From Nocardioides psychrotolerans (GTDB taxonomy: Bacteria; Actinomycetota; Actinomycetes; Propionibacteriales; Nocardioidaceae): DNA of 64,000 nt. The stretch spans positions 62,001 to 126,000 of the forward strand of contig NZ_FOQG01000008.1 of the NCBI RefSeq assembly GCF_900113685.1, read 5' to 3'. The notes beneath the pieces were generated by a model that ran no database searches, was not told where the DNA came from, and worked only from the letters and a program-made list of their open reading frames with translations. A program made the position numbers and the translations under genes. Shown in pieces: positions 1 through 7,949 of the stretch (the first letter of the stretch is position 1; each line of letters starts with the position of its first letter).

Positions 1-400
1 CCGGGGGAACCTCGGGCGCGAAGCCCAGGACGAACGCCTCGAGCCCGACGTCGTCGCGCAGTGCGAGCGTCGCGCGGGCGTTGGCGACCGCCGCCTCGAT
101 CTTGCGGCGGTTGCGCACGATCCGGACCTCGGTCATGAGCCGCTCCACGTCGCCCTCGTCGAAGTCGGCGACGGTCTCGGCGTCGAAGCCGACGAAGACC
201 TCACGGAACGCCTCGCGCTTGTGGAGGATCGTCGACCAGGACAGGCCCGACTGGAAGGCCTCGAGGGTCAGCCGCTCGAGGTAGCCGGCCTCGCCGTCGA
301 CGCGCCGGCCCCACTCGGTGTCGTGGTAGTCCCGCATGACGCCCGGGCCACCTGCCCACGGGCAGCGCAGCACCCCGTCCTCGCCCAGCACCGGTCCCAT
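1..400 (-). CDS. tag: DNA-3-methyladenine glycosylase I (partial, C-terminus outside window)
   Basis: Base-excision repair enzyme that removes 3-methyladenine from alkylated DNA. About 133 N-terminal residues are in the window. Visible family marks are an RCPW segment with Cys13 (the E. coli enzyme uses an N-terminal Cys and His in its zinc snap), YHDTEWG at about 25-31 with the conserved Glu, GLSWSTIL, and IVRNRRKIEAAVANARA. The ATG at 400 overlaps the stop of the upstream pirin gene as ATGA, so translation is probably coupled. Transcription runs leftward out of the window. Family assignment is firm; the end of the gene cannot be seen. Confidence 0.9.
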   Translation of the reverse strand, partial: MGPVLGEDGVLRCPWAGGPGVMRDYHDTEWGRRVDGEAGYLERLTLEAFQSGLSWSTILHKREAFREVFVGFDAETVADFDEGDVERLMTEVRIVRNRRKIEAAVANARATLALRDDVGLEAFVLGFAPEVPP

Positions 401-1308
401 CAGCGACGTTCCTTCAGCCGCACGTGCGGCATCGGGGGTGCCGGGATCGGCGCGTTGGCATCGCCGGCAGGCATGCCGAACCGGCCGTCGACGAGTCCGG
501 CGTCGGTGACCTGCGCCTGCCACTCCTCGCGGAAGCCGACGATCTCCTCGTGGCTTCGGCCCACGAAGTTCCACCACATGACGATCGACTCGCCGAACGG
601 CGGACCGCCCAGCAGCAGGGCGCGGACCGGCTCGTCCCCGGCGACCAGCCGGACGTCGGTGCGACCGGGCGGCACGTAGACCAGGTCGTGGGCCGCGGCA
701 GCCGTGCCCGCGACCTCGACGCGGCCCTGGTCGACCAGCAGCCCCAGCTCGTAGGACGGGTCGACTGCGAGGTCGAGCGTCGTGCGGGCGGCGAGGACCA
801 GCTCCGCGCCGAGCAGCGGGGTCGCGGTCTCGACCGGCGACGTGTCGCCGAGCAGGGAGCCGAGGAAGACCCTCGCCTCCCAGCCTCCACCCGTCACGGG
901 GGTCGGCGCGTGGTGGGCGAACGCGGGCGCGGTGTCGCGGGCCGCGGCGGGCAGGGCCACCCAGAGCTGGGGCCTGTGCAGGGTCGTGGTCCCGGGGGTC
1001 GACATCTCGGAGTGGCTGATGCCGTGCCCGGAGGTCATCAGGTTGACCTCGCCCGGCCGCACCATCGCGTGGTGGCCGGCGCTGTCACGGTGCTCGATCT
1101 CGCCGGTGTGACCCACGTCGTCGGGCCCGTAGTGGTCCACGAAGCACCACGCGCCGATCAGCGAGCGCTGACGCTGCGGCAGGGTGCGCCGTACGGTCAT
1201 GGCGCGGGGACCGCCCAGCGGCACGTCGCGCGGCGTCATGACCTCGACGCCGTCGGCGACGCCCGCCGCGCAGATCAGCTCGGCGGGGTCGCGCTCGGGG
1301 TTGCTCAC
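400..1308 (-). CDS. Pirin family protein
   Basis: A 302-residue bicupin of the pirin family. The N-terminal cupin is recognisable from GPDDVGHTGEIEHRDSAG and the HGISHSE segment, where pirins place their metal-binding His residues. The C-terminal half has GGPPFGE and IVMWWNFVGR, the usual second pirin motif. Some bacterial pirins have quercetinase activity and others act as redox or regulatory proteins, so the role here is unknown. It starts with GTG 30 bases after the YdeP-like gene and overlaps tag by 4 bases. The three look like one leftward operon. Confidence 0.85.
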   Translation of the reverse strand: MSNPERDPAELICAAGVADGVEVMTPRDVPLGGPRAMTVRRTLPQRQRSLIGAWCFVDHYGPDDVGHTGEIEHRDSAGHHAMVRPGEVNLMTSGHGISHSEMSTPGTTTLHRPQLWVALPAAARDTAPAFAHHAPTPVTGGGWEARVFLGSLLGDTSPVETATPLLGAELVLAARTTLDLAVDPSYELGLLVDQGRVEVAGTAAAAHDLVYVPPGRTDVRLVAGDEPVRALLLGGPPFGESIVMWWNFVGRSHEEIVGFREEWQAQVTDAGLVDGRFGMPAGDANAPIPAPPMPHVRLKERR

Positions 1309-1338
1309 GGCCCCATCCTGCCGCAGCGGCCGGCGGTC

Positions 1339-3729
1339 TCAGGAGAGGTGCGTGGGTTGGGGGCTCCGCTTCGGCTCGTCGCCCTCACCACCAGCGACGG
1401 CACCGGCCCCCACGCCCCCGATCGGACCCGCCGGCCCCCCATCGGCCGGGACCAGGCGCACGACCACGGACTTGTAGGCCGGCTGGTTGCTGCCGTCGGC
1501 CTTGGAGTCCAGCGGCACCAGCGGATTGGTCTCGGGGTAGTAGGCACCCGTGCAGCCGCGGGGAGTGTCGTAGGAGACCACCCGGAAACGCGGCGCCTGA
1601 CGCTCGACACCGTCCTCCCACTCGCTGATGATGTCGACCATCTGGCCCTCCTCGAGCCCCAGCGACACGATGTCGTCGGGGTTGACGAAGACGACGCGGC
1701 GGCCGTTCTTGATGCCGCGGTAGCGGTCGTCGAGACCGTAGATCGTCGTGTTGAACTGGTCGTGCGAGCGCATCGTCTGCAGCAGCAACCGGCCCTCGGG
1801 CACGTGCAGCACCGAGGTCGGCGTGCAGGTGAAGATCGCCCGGTCCTTCGCCGTCGGGAAGGTGCGGGTGTCCCGCGGCGGGTGCGGCAGCACGAAGCCA
1901 CCGGGCTGCGCGACCTTCTCGTCGTAGGCGGCGCAGCCGGGCACCACGCGGGCGATCCGGTGGCGGATCTCGCTGTAGTCGTCACGGAAGGCCGACCACG
2001 GGATGCCATAACGGTCACCGATCGTGGCCTGGGCCATCGAGCAGACGATGTCGACCTCGGAGCGCAGGTGCGCCGACGCCGGCTCGAGCGGGCCGACCGA
2101 GGAGTGCACCGAGCACAGCGAGTCCTCGACCGTGACCCGCTGCGGCGCCCCTCCACCAGTGAGGTCCTTTTCGCTGCGACCGAGCGCCGGGAGGATCAGC
2201 GCCTGCTTGCCGGTGACCACGTGGGAGCGGTTGAGCTTGGTGGAGACGTGCACGGTGAGCTCCGCCTTGCGGAAAGCGTCCTCGGTGACCCCGGTGTCCG
2301 GTGCTGCTGCGACGAAGTTGCCGCCCATGCCGAAGAAGAACTTCGCCCTGCCGTCGCGCAGGGCCTTGATGGCCGCGACCGCGTCGTGGCCGTGCTCGCG
2401 CGGTGGCTCGAAGCCGAACTCGGCGCGGATCGCGTCGAGGAAGTGCTCCGGCGCGCGCTCCCAGATCCCCATCGTGCGGTCTCCCTGCACGTTGGAGTGG
2501 CCGCGCACCGGGAAGAGCCCGGCGCCGGGCTTGCCGATGTCCCCGCGCAGGAAGGAGAGGTTGGCGATCTCCTTCACGGTGGCCACGGCGTTCTTGTGCT
2601 GCGTGATGCCCATCGCCCAGCAGTAGATCGTCTTCTCCGAGGCGGCGATCATGCGCGCCGCCTGCTCGATCTCGTCGCGGGCCAAGCCGGTCGAGGCGAG
2701 CACGAGGTCCCAGTCGAGCCGGCGCAGATGTGCGGCGTAGTCCTCGAAGCCGAAGGTGTGCTGCTCGATGAAGTCCTCGTCGAGCTCTCCCCACTCCAGC
2801 AGCAGCGAGCTGATCGCCTGGAAGAGCGCGAGGTCGCCGTTGATCCGGACGGCCAGGTGCAGGTCGGCCATGCCGGTGCCGTTGCCGAGGACACCGCGGA
2901 CGTTCTGGGGGTTCTTGAAGCGCACCAGGCCCGCTTCCTTGAGCGGGTTGATCGCGATGATCTTGGTGCCGTTGGCCTTGGCCTCCTCCAGAGCAGTGAG
3001 CATCCGGGGGTGGTTGGTGCCGGGGTTCTGGCCGGCGATGACGATCAGGTCGGCGTGGTGGACGTCGTCGAAGGTGACCGACGCCTTGCCGATGCCGATC
3101 ACCTCGGCGAGACCGACCGAGGTCGACTCGTGGCACATGTTGGAGCAGTCGGGGAGGTTGTTGGTGCCGAAGGCACGCACAAAGAGCTGGTAGGCGAACG
3201 CCGCCTCGTTGGAGGTCCTGCCCGACGTGTAGAAGATCGCCTCGTCCGGTGACGCGAGGCCGTTGAGCTGACGCCCGATGAGGTCGAAGGCGCCGTCCCA
3301 CGAGATGGCCTCGTAGTGGGTCGCGCCGTCACGCAACACCATCGGCTCGGTGATCCGCCCCTGCTGCCCGAGCCAGTAGTCGGTCTTCTCGGCCAGGTCC
3401 GCCATCGGGTGCTCGGCGAAGAAGGCCGGCGTGACGCGACGCAGCGTCGCCTCCTCGGTGACCGCCTTCGCCCCGTTCTCGCAGAACTCGGCGGTGTGCC
3501 GGTGCGACGGGTCGGGATCGGGCCAGGCGCAGCCCTGGCAGTCGAACCCGTCGGCCTGGTTGAGCTTGAGCAACGTCTGCGCCGTGCGGCGCACGCCCAT
3601 CTGCTCGATCGAGCGCTTCATCGACACGGCCACGGCCGTCGGCCCGGCCGCCGCGTGGGCGGTCCCCCCGACCTCGAGCTCTGACTCGTCGATGTCCTTC
3701 TGCGGTGCTCGTCGTCCCATGAAGCTCAT
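1339..3729 (-). CDS. FdhF/YdeP family molybdopterin oxidoreductase
   Basis: A 796-residue protein of the YdeP-like branch of the formate dehydrogenase alpha/DMSO reductase superfamily, expected to carry bis-MGD. It has the N-terminal DCQGCAWPDP segment, then WDGAFDLIGRQLNG, SNMCHESTSVGL, NPGTNHPRML, a FFGMGGNF loop, and a C-terminal molydopterin-dinucleotide domain with GCTGAYYPETNPLVPL. E. coli YdeP has been linked to acid resistance; the substrate of most members is unknown. No fdhD or Mo-cofactor genes are nearby. I chose the ATG at 3729 (MSFMGRR) because the longer frame adds about 40 basic, non-family residues; ATG 3720 is also possible. Confidence 0.85.
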   Translation of the reverse strand: MSFMGRRAPQKDIDESELEVGGTAHAAAGPTAVAVSMKRSIEQMGVRRTAQTLLKLNQADGFDCQGCAWPDPDPSHRHTAEFCENGAKAVTEEATLRRVTPAFFAEHPMADLAEKTDYWLGQQGRITEPMVLRDGATHYEAISWDGAFDLIGRQLNGLASPDEAIFYTSGRTSNEAAFAYQLFVRAFGTNNLPDCSNMCHESTSVGLAEVIGIGKASVTFDDVHHADLIVIAGQNPGTNHPRMLTALEEAKANGTKIIAINPLKEAGLVRFKNPQNVRGVLGNGTGMADLHLAVRINGDLALFQAISSLLLEWGELDEDFIEQHTFGFEDYAAHLRRLDWDLVLASTGLARDEIEQAARMIAASEKTIYCWAMGITQHKNAVATVKEIANLSFLRGDIGKPGAGLFPVRGHSNVQGDRTMGIWERAPEHFLDAIRAEFGFEPPREHGHDAVAAIKALRDGRAKFFFGMGGNFVAAAPDTGVTEDAFRKAELTVHVSTKLNRSHVVTGKQALILPALGRSEKDLTGGGAPQRVTVEDSLCSVHSSVGPLEPASAHLRSEVDIVCSMAQATIGDRYGIPWSAFRDDYSEIRHRIARVVPGCAAYDEKVAQPGGFVLPHPPRDTRTFPTAKDRAIFTCTPTSVLHVPEGRLLLQTMRSHDQFNTTIYGLDDRYRGIKNGRRVVFVNPDDIVSLGLEEGQMVDIISEWEDGVERQAPRFRVVSYDTPRGCTGAYYPETNPLVPLDSKADGSNQPAYKSVVVRLVPADGGPAGPIGGVGAGAVAGGEGDEPKRSPQPTHLS

Positions 3730-3746
3730 GTACCCATCCTGACCTG

Positions 3747-3779
3747 CTCGGACAACAGTACGTAGCACCACTGTCCGAG
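3747..3779. promoter_or_regulatory. Inverted repeat in a divergent promoter region
   Basis: CTCGGACA (3747-3754) is repeated as its exact reverse complement TGTCCGAG (3772-3779), with a 17-base gap that itself begins ACAGT and ends ACTGT. It lies between the divergent YdeP-like gene and the membrane protein at 3851. On the minus strand a TACTGT hexamer inside it could be the -10 of the oxidoreductase gene. It may be an operator; this is inference from symmetry and position. Confidence 0.35.
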
Positions 3780-3850
3780 GCGCTCCGCAGACGCTAGTTT
3801 CGAGCCGAGCCCGCGCCATCCCGGCCCGGCGGCGCAACGAAGGAGTCCCC

Positions 3851-4723
3851 ATGTCGAACTACGGACCTCCGGGCGGTATCCCGCCCGAGCAGCCGCCCTT
3901 GGGCGGCGACGGCACTCCCCCGCCGCCCCCGCCGCCCCCCGCCGGCGGCTACGGCGCCGCCCCTCCGCCCCCTCCGGGTGGCTACGGCGCACCCCCTCCG
4001 GGTGGCTACGGCGCGCCGCCCCAGGGCGCGTCGGGCTGGGACGTGGGCTCCGCGATCAGCTACGGCTGGGCCAAGTTCCAGGCCAATGTCGGCCAGATCA
4101 TCATCGCCGGCCTGGTGGTCTTCGGCGGGATCGTGATCTTCCAGATCATCGGTGCCGTCATCCGCAACGTCCTGGTCCAGGACCCCGAGTGCTACACCGA
4201 CTCCAACGGGTTCTTCCAGTGCGACGTCGGAAGCGGCTTCGTCATCTCCCTCGTGGCCACCGCCATCAGCTCACTGCTCTTCTTCGTGGTCTACCAGATC
4301 ATCGGCGCCGGCATCATCCGTGGCGCCCTCAGCATCACCGAGGGACGCCCGTTCACCATGTCCGAGGTGTTCAAGACCGACAGGATCGGGCCGGTCATCA
4401 TCACCAGCGTGATCTCCAGCGTGATCATCTTCGTCGGCTTCCTGCTGTGCATCCTGCCGGGCATCGTCGCGGCGTTCTTCCTGCAGTACGCCTTGTACTT
4501 CCTGCTGGACAAGGACATGGAGCCGATGGACGCCATCAAGGCGAGCGTCACCTTCGTCAAGGACAACCTCGGCAGCGCCCTCGTCTGGTCGATCGTCAGC
4601 TACGTGATCATCCTGGTCGGCGCGATCCTGTGCGGCGTCGGCCTGATCGTCGCCATCCCGGTCTCCCTGATCGGCACGGCCTACACCTACAAGCACCTCA
4701 CGGGTCAGCCGGTCGCTCCCTGA
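3851..4723 (+). CDS. Gly/Pro/Tyr-rich integral membrane protein
   Basis: A 290-residue protein of unknown function. Residues 1-60 are a low-complexity cytoplasmic tail of Pro runs and repeated GGYGAPP units. The rest has about five to six hydrophobic segments, including IIIAGLVVFGGIVIF, FVISLVATAISSLLFFVVY and the pair near the C-terminus, and resembles the membrane domain of the DUF975/glycerophosphoryl-diester-phosphodiesterase membrane family seen in many actinobacteria. The start is supported by AAGGAG ahead of ATG and by a TAGTTT -10-like hexamer at 3795. It converges on hmgA with a 15-base gap and no visible terminator. Confidence 0.75.
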   Translation: MSNYGPPGGIPPEQPPLGGDGTPPPPPPPPAGGYGAAPPPPPGGYGAPPPGGYGAPPQGASGWDVGSAISYGWAKFQANVGQIIIAGLVVFGGIVIFQIIGAVIRNVLVQDPECYTDSNGFFQCDVGSGFVISLVATAISSLLFFVVYQIIGAGIIRGALSITEGRPFTMSEVFKTDRIGPVIITSVISSVIIFVGFLLCILPGIVAAFFLQYALYFLLDKDMEPMDAIKASVTFVKDNLGSALVWSIVSYVIILVGAILCGVGLIVAIPVSLIGTAYTYKHLTGQPVAP

Positions 4724-4738
4724 TCGCTGTCACCTGTC

Positions 4739-5935
4739 TCAGGAGAGGACCCGGCCCGCCCAGCTCCAGGCGTACGCCGGGTCCTCCGCCGCGAGCCCCG
4801 CCTCGCCGAGGTCGAGGGGCGCGAAGGTGTCGACCATGACGGCCGACTCCTCGAAGTACTCCGCTCCGAGCGAGGCCTCGATGGCTGATGGCTGCGGCCC
4901 GTGCGCGTGCCCGCCCGGGTGCAGCGAGATCGAGCCGATGCCGATGCCCGATCCCTTGCGCGCCTCGTAGTCGCCGCCGACGTAGAACATCACCTCGTCG
5001 GAGTCGACGTTGGAGTGGTAGTAGGGCACCGGGACCGCCAGCGGGTGGTAGTCGACCTTGCGGGGCAGGAAGTTGCAGATCACGAAGTTCCACCCCTCGA
5101 AGACCTGGTGGACCGGCGGGGGCTGGTGGATCTTGCCGGTGATCGGCATGTAGTCGTCGATGTTGAACGTGTAGGGGTAGAGGCAGCCGTCCCACCCGAC
5201 CACGTCGAACGGGTGCGTCGCGTAGGTCATCCGGGTGCCGACGACGCCGGCGCTCGTGCGGTGCTTGACCAGCACCTCCACGTCGGTGGTGTCGGTGGTG
5301 TCGGTGCCCTCGGCCAGGTGGACGTCGGTCGGGCCGTGCAGGTCGCGCTCGCAGTAGGGCGCGTGCTCGAGCAGCTGCCCGTGCTTGGAGAGGTAGCGCT
5401 TGGGTGGGCCGACGTGGCTGTTGGCCTCGATCGCGTAGAGCCGGCTCGGCTCGGCCGGGACCCAGCGATGCGTCGTCGCTCGCGGGATGACGACGTAGTC
5501 GCCGGCGCGGAAGGCGAGCACCCCGAACACCGTCTCGACGGTGCCGGTGCCGGACTCGACGTAGACGCACTCGTCGCCGATCGCGTTGCGGTAGAGCGGC
5601 GAGGGTCCGGTGCCCGTGACCACGTAGCCGATGCGCACGTCGTTGTTGCCGAGCACCAGCCGTCGGCCGGTGACGGGGCAGGTGTCGGTCTCGAGGTCGT
5701 GCAGCCTGAGGTGGCGCGGCTTGAGGGGGTGGTTGGGCGTGCGGGTCTGGTCGCGCAGCTCCCAGACCTCGCAGGCGACGATCGCCGAGGGGACACCGCG
5801 GTGGTAGAGCAGGGAGGAGTCCGAGGAGAAGCCCTCCTCCCCCATCAGCTCCTCGTAGTAGAGGTTGCCGTCGGGGTCACGGAACTGCGTGTGCCGCTTC
5901 GGCGGCACCTCGCCGACGTGGCGGTAGTGGGCCAT
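4739..5935 (-). CDS. hmgA: Homogentisate 1,2-dioxygenase
   Basis: Opens the homogentisate ring to maleylacetoacetate in tyrosine and phenylalanine catabolism, using one non-haem Fe(II). The 398-residue length matches the bacterial type. Family marks are NPLKPRHLRLHDL, a cupin core with YVVIPRATTHRWVP, and the C-terminal metal-site region HPGGHAHGPQP at about 339-349. The ATG at 5935 follows GGAGGATCG, a strong ribosome-binding site, which rejects the much longer reading frame upstream. It is divergent from the gene at 6016 and fumarylacetoacetase, so the two steps of the pathway share a control region. Confidence 0.95.
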   Translation of the reverse strand: MAHYRHVGEVPPKRHTQFRDPDGNLYYEELMGEEGFSSDSSLLYHRGVPSAIVACEVWELRDQTRTPNHPLKPRHLRLHDLETDTCPVTGRRLVLGNNDVRIGYVVTGTGPSPLYRNAIGDECVYVESGTGTVETVFGVLAFRAGDYVVIPRATTHRWVPAEPSRLYAIEANSHVGPPKRYLSKHGQLLEHAPYCERDLHGPTDVHLAEGTDTTDTTDVEVLVKHRTSAGVVGTRMTYATHPFDVVGWDGCLYPYTFNIDDYMPITGKIHQPPPVHQVFEGWNFVICNFLPRKVDYHPLAVPVPYYHSNVDSDEVMFYVGGDYEARKGSGIGIGSISLHPGGHAHGPQPSAIEASLGAEYFEESAVMVDTFAPLDLGEAGLAAEDPAYAWSWAGRVLS

Positions 5936-5966
5936 CGATCCTCCGGGCTGCTCGGCTTCATGATCG

Positions 5967-6003
5967 TTTATCGGACGCCAGCGTCCGTTATCTGACGTCT
6001 CGT
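5967..6003. promoter_or_regulatory. Candidate operator between hmgA and the fah operon
   Basis: A perfect 7-base palindrome with a 2-base centre, CGGACGCCAGCGTCCG, lies at 5972-5987 in the 80-base divergent promoter. It extends to 10-base arms with one mismatch. Around it TTATC-n-GACG occurs twice as a direct repeat (5968 and 5988 regions). The position between two divergent pathway genes suits a homogentisate- or tyrosine-responsive repressor site, but no regulator gene is adjacent and the regulator is unknown. Confidence 0.5.
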
Positions 6004-6009
6004 TAGAGT
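6004..6009 (+). promoter_or_regulatory. -10 hexamer TAGAGT, leaderless
   Basis: TAGAGT is followed by 6 bases and then the GTG at 6016, the spacing expected when transcription begins on the start codon. There is no Shine-Dalgarno sequence. Confidence 0.55.
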
Positions 6010-6015
6010 AGCCCC

Positions 6016-6747
6016 GTGGCCTCGCACCCGGAACCCGTCTGGTCCGCCCTCCTCGACGACGAGGCGCCCCTGGCCCTGCCGGGCGCGACGGCACCACCCC
6101 ATCCCTCGCTGCGGGCCCTGGTCGTCCGCGACACCGACCTGCCGCTCCTGCGCGGGTCGACAGCACCGCTGCACCTCGTCGTGACCGGCGGCGCCGGACA
6201 GGTCGCGGGGCCGGCCGGGCTGGCGTCCCGGCTGGGACTGACGGTGGTCGGGCTCGAGGTCGCCCTGCGCGACCCCGACGACCTCGCCGGCAATGCCCGC
6301 CGCGTCGTGGCAGCCGTCGACGTGGCGCGCGCCGAGGGCGTGCTGGGCGAGGACGTGCCGGTCCACGTCGAGCTGCCCGCCGACGAGCCGACCCACGGGT
6401 GGCTGGCCGCGGCCGACGAGGTCGCCGCCGCCGAGCTGCGGCTGACGCTGCGCCCCGACGGCGCCTCCCCCGCACTCCTGGCCGCCTGGACCGACGCGGC
6501 CCTCGACCGGGAGACCCCGTTCCGCTGCAGCGGGGGCGGCCCCGGCCCGCTCCCCCTGCTGGTGGCCACTCGCCTCGCCTTCGACGGGGCGTCCCGCGAC
6601 GAGGTCGTCGCGACGCTGGGGTCGCGCGACGGTGCTGCCCTGGCCGCCGCCAACCTGACCGGCGTACGACGCTGGGTGACGTCGATCGGAGCGCAGGACG
6701 TCGTCGCGACCCTCGCCGAGCTCCGCACCCTGGGGCTGGTCCCGTGA
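6016..6747 (+). CDS. Conserved-looking protein of unknown function in homogentisate operon
   Basis: A 243-residue soluble protein I do not recognise. It is Ala/Leu/Asp-rich, has no signal peptide or membrane segment, and shows alternating strand-helix patterns (LHLVVTGGAG, LTVVGLEVAL, VPVHVELP, AELRLTLRP), suggesting an alpha/beta or incomplete TIM-barrel-like fold. Its stop overlaps the fah GTG as GTGA, so it is translated together with fumarylacetoacetase and divergent from hmgA. Maleylacetoacetate isomerase is the enzyme missing between these two steps, but this protein does not show the glutathione-transferase or DinB-like features of known isomerases that I can recognise. A role in the pathway is inferred only from position. 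Confidence 0.65.
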   Translation: MASHPEPVWSALLDDEAPLALPGATAPPHPSLRALVVRDTDLPLLRGSTAPLHLVVTGGAGQVAGPAGLASRLGLTVVGLEVALRDPDDLAGNARRVVAAVDVARAEGVLGEDVPVHVELPADEPTHGWLAAADEVAAAELRLTLRPDGASPALLAAWTDAALDRETPFRCSGGGPGPLPLLVATRLAFDGASRDEVVATLGSRDGAALAAANLTGVRRWVTSIGAQDVVATLAELRTLGLVP

Positions 6748-7874
6748 GCGCGTCCAGCGGCTTCGGCCTCGACCACCTTCCCTACGGGATCTTCTCCGTC
6801 GACAACGACTCCCCGCGGGTCGGGGTCCGCCTCGGCGACCGCGTGATCGACCTGCACGCCGCGACCGGCCGGCCGTGCTTCGCCGAGCCGTCGCTCAACG
6901 CCTTCATGGCGCTCGGTCCGCCTGCCTGGGCCGCGACCCGCGCCGAGGTCACCGCGCTGGCGCAGAGCGCCGACCCCCCGTCGTACGCCGTCGGCGCGGT
7001 GCGCCTGCACCTGCCGTTCGAGGTGGCCGACTACGTCGACTTCTACGCCTCGCTGCACCACGCCACCAACGTCGGAGCGATCTTCCGCCCCGGCCAGGAG
7101 CCGCTGCTGCCCAACTGGCGACACCTGCCGGTGGGCTACCACGGGCGGGCCGGGACGGTCGTGCCCAGCGGGACGTCGGTGGTGCGGCCCAGCGGCCAGC
7201 TCGGCGACGCGACGTTCGGGCCGAGCCGACGCCTCGACCTCGAGGCGGAGCTGGGGTTCGTGGTGGGGGTGGGCTCCGCACTCGGCAGCACCGTGGCGCA
7301 CGACGACTTCGCGCGACACGTCTTCGGCGTGGTGGGGCTCAACGACTGGTCGGCCCGCGACATCCAGGCCTGGGAGTACGTCCCGCTCGGGCCGTTCCTC
7401 GGCAAGTCGTTCGCCACCTCGATCTCGCACTGGGTGACGCCGCTGGCGGCGCTCGAGGCCGCGTGGACCGACCTGCCGGGCCAGGAACCACGACCGCTCG
7501 ACCACCTCGCGCCCGACCGGGCCCGCGGCCTCGACATCGACGTGGAGGTGCTGCTGGACGGCGAGGTCGTCAGCCGCCCGCCGTACTCCTCGATGTACTG
7601 GTCGCCGGCGCAGATGCTGGCGCACCTGACCTCCAACGGCGCCTCGCTGCGCACGGGTGACCTCTTCGCCTCGGGGACCATCAGCGGGCCCGAGCCGGAG
7701 CAGCGCGGCTCCCTCCTCGAGCTCTCCTGGGGCGGCACGGAGCCCTTCGCGGGAGGCCGCACCTTCCTCGAGGACGGCGACGAGGTGGTCCTGCGCTACT
7801 CCGCCCCCGGCACCTCCGGGGGCCGGATCACCCTGGGTGAGGTCGTCGGTCGGATCGAGCCCGCAGGCGGGTGA
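6744..7874 (+). CDS. fahA: Fumarylacetoacetase
   Basis: Hydrolyses fumarylacetoacetate to fumarate and acetoacetate, the last step of tyrosine breakdown. The 376-residue protein has the FAH fold with DYVDFYASLHHATNVG at 96-111: Asp99 matches the metal-binding Asp and His106 the catalytic His of mouse FAH. LDLEAELGFVVG holds the metal-binding Glu, and GLNDWSARDIQAWEY and LGPFLGKSFATSIS are further family blocks. Its GTG overlaps the preceding gene by 4 bases. It is somewhat shorter than eukaryotic enzymes, as usual for actinobacteria. Confidence 0.95.
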   Translation: MSASSGFGLDHLPYGIFSVDNDSPRVGVRLGDRVIDLHAATGRPCFAEPSLNAFMALGPPAWAATRAEVTALAQSADPPSYAVGAVRLHLPFEVADYVDFYASLHHATNVGAIFRPGQEPLLPNWRHLPVGYHGRAGTVVPSGTSVVRPSGQLGDATFGPSRRLDLEAELGFVVGVGSALGSTVAHDDFARHVFGVVGLNDWSARDIQAWEYVPLGPFLGKSFATSISHWVTPLAALEAAWTDLPGQEPRPLDHLAPDRARGLDIDVEVLLDGEVVSRPPYSSMYWSPAQMLAHLTSNGASLRTGDLFASGTISGPEPEQRGSLLELSWGGTEPFAGGRTFLEDGDEVVLRYSAPGTSGGRITLGEVVGRIEPAGG

Positions 7875-7949
7875 CCTGATCGGCACCCGTTCGGCCGGAG
7901 GTCGTGCCAGGCTCACGGCGCGTTCACCGGCGCGCGGCAGGGTCGGGAA

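Noticed and set aside
424-3252. A 942-codon plus-strand open frame opposite the oxidoreductase and pirin genes
   Set aside because: Low-complexity Arg/Val/Gly composition typical of the antisense of GC-rich genes. The minus-strand frames have clear family motifs.
7875-7949. A terminator or small gene between fah and the glycosyltransferase
   Set aside because: Only a five-base CCCGC/GCGGG pair at the fah stop is present, too weak to call, and no coding frame fits.
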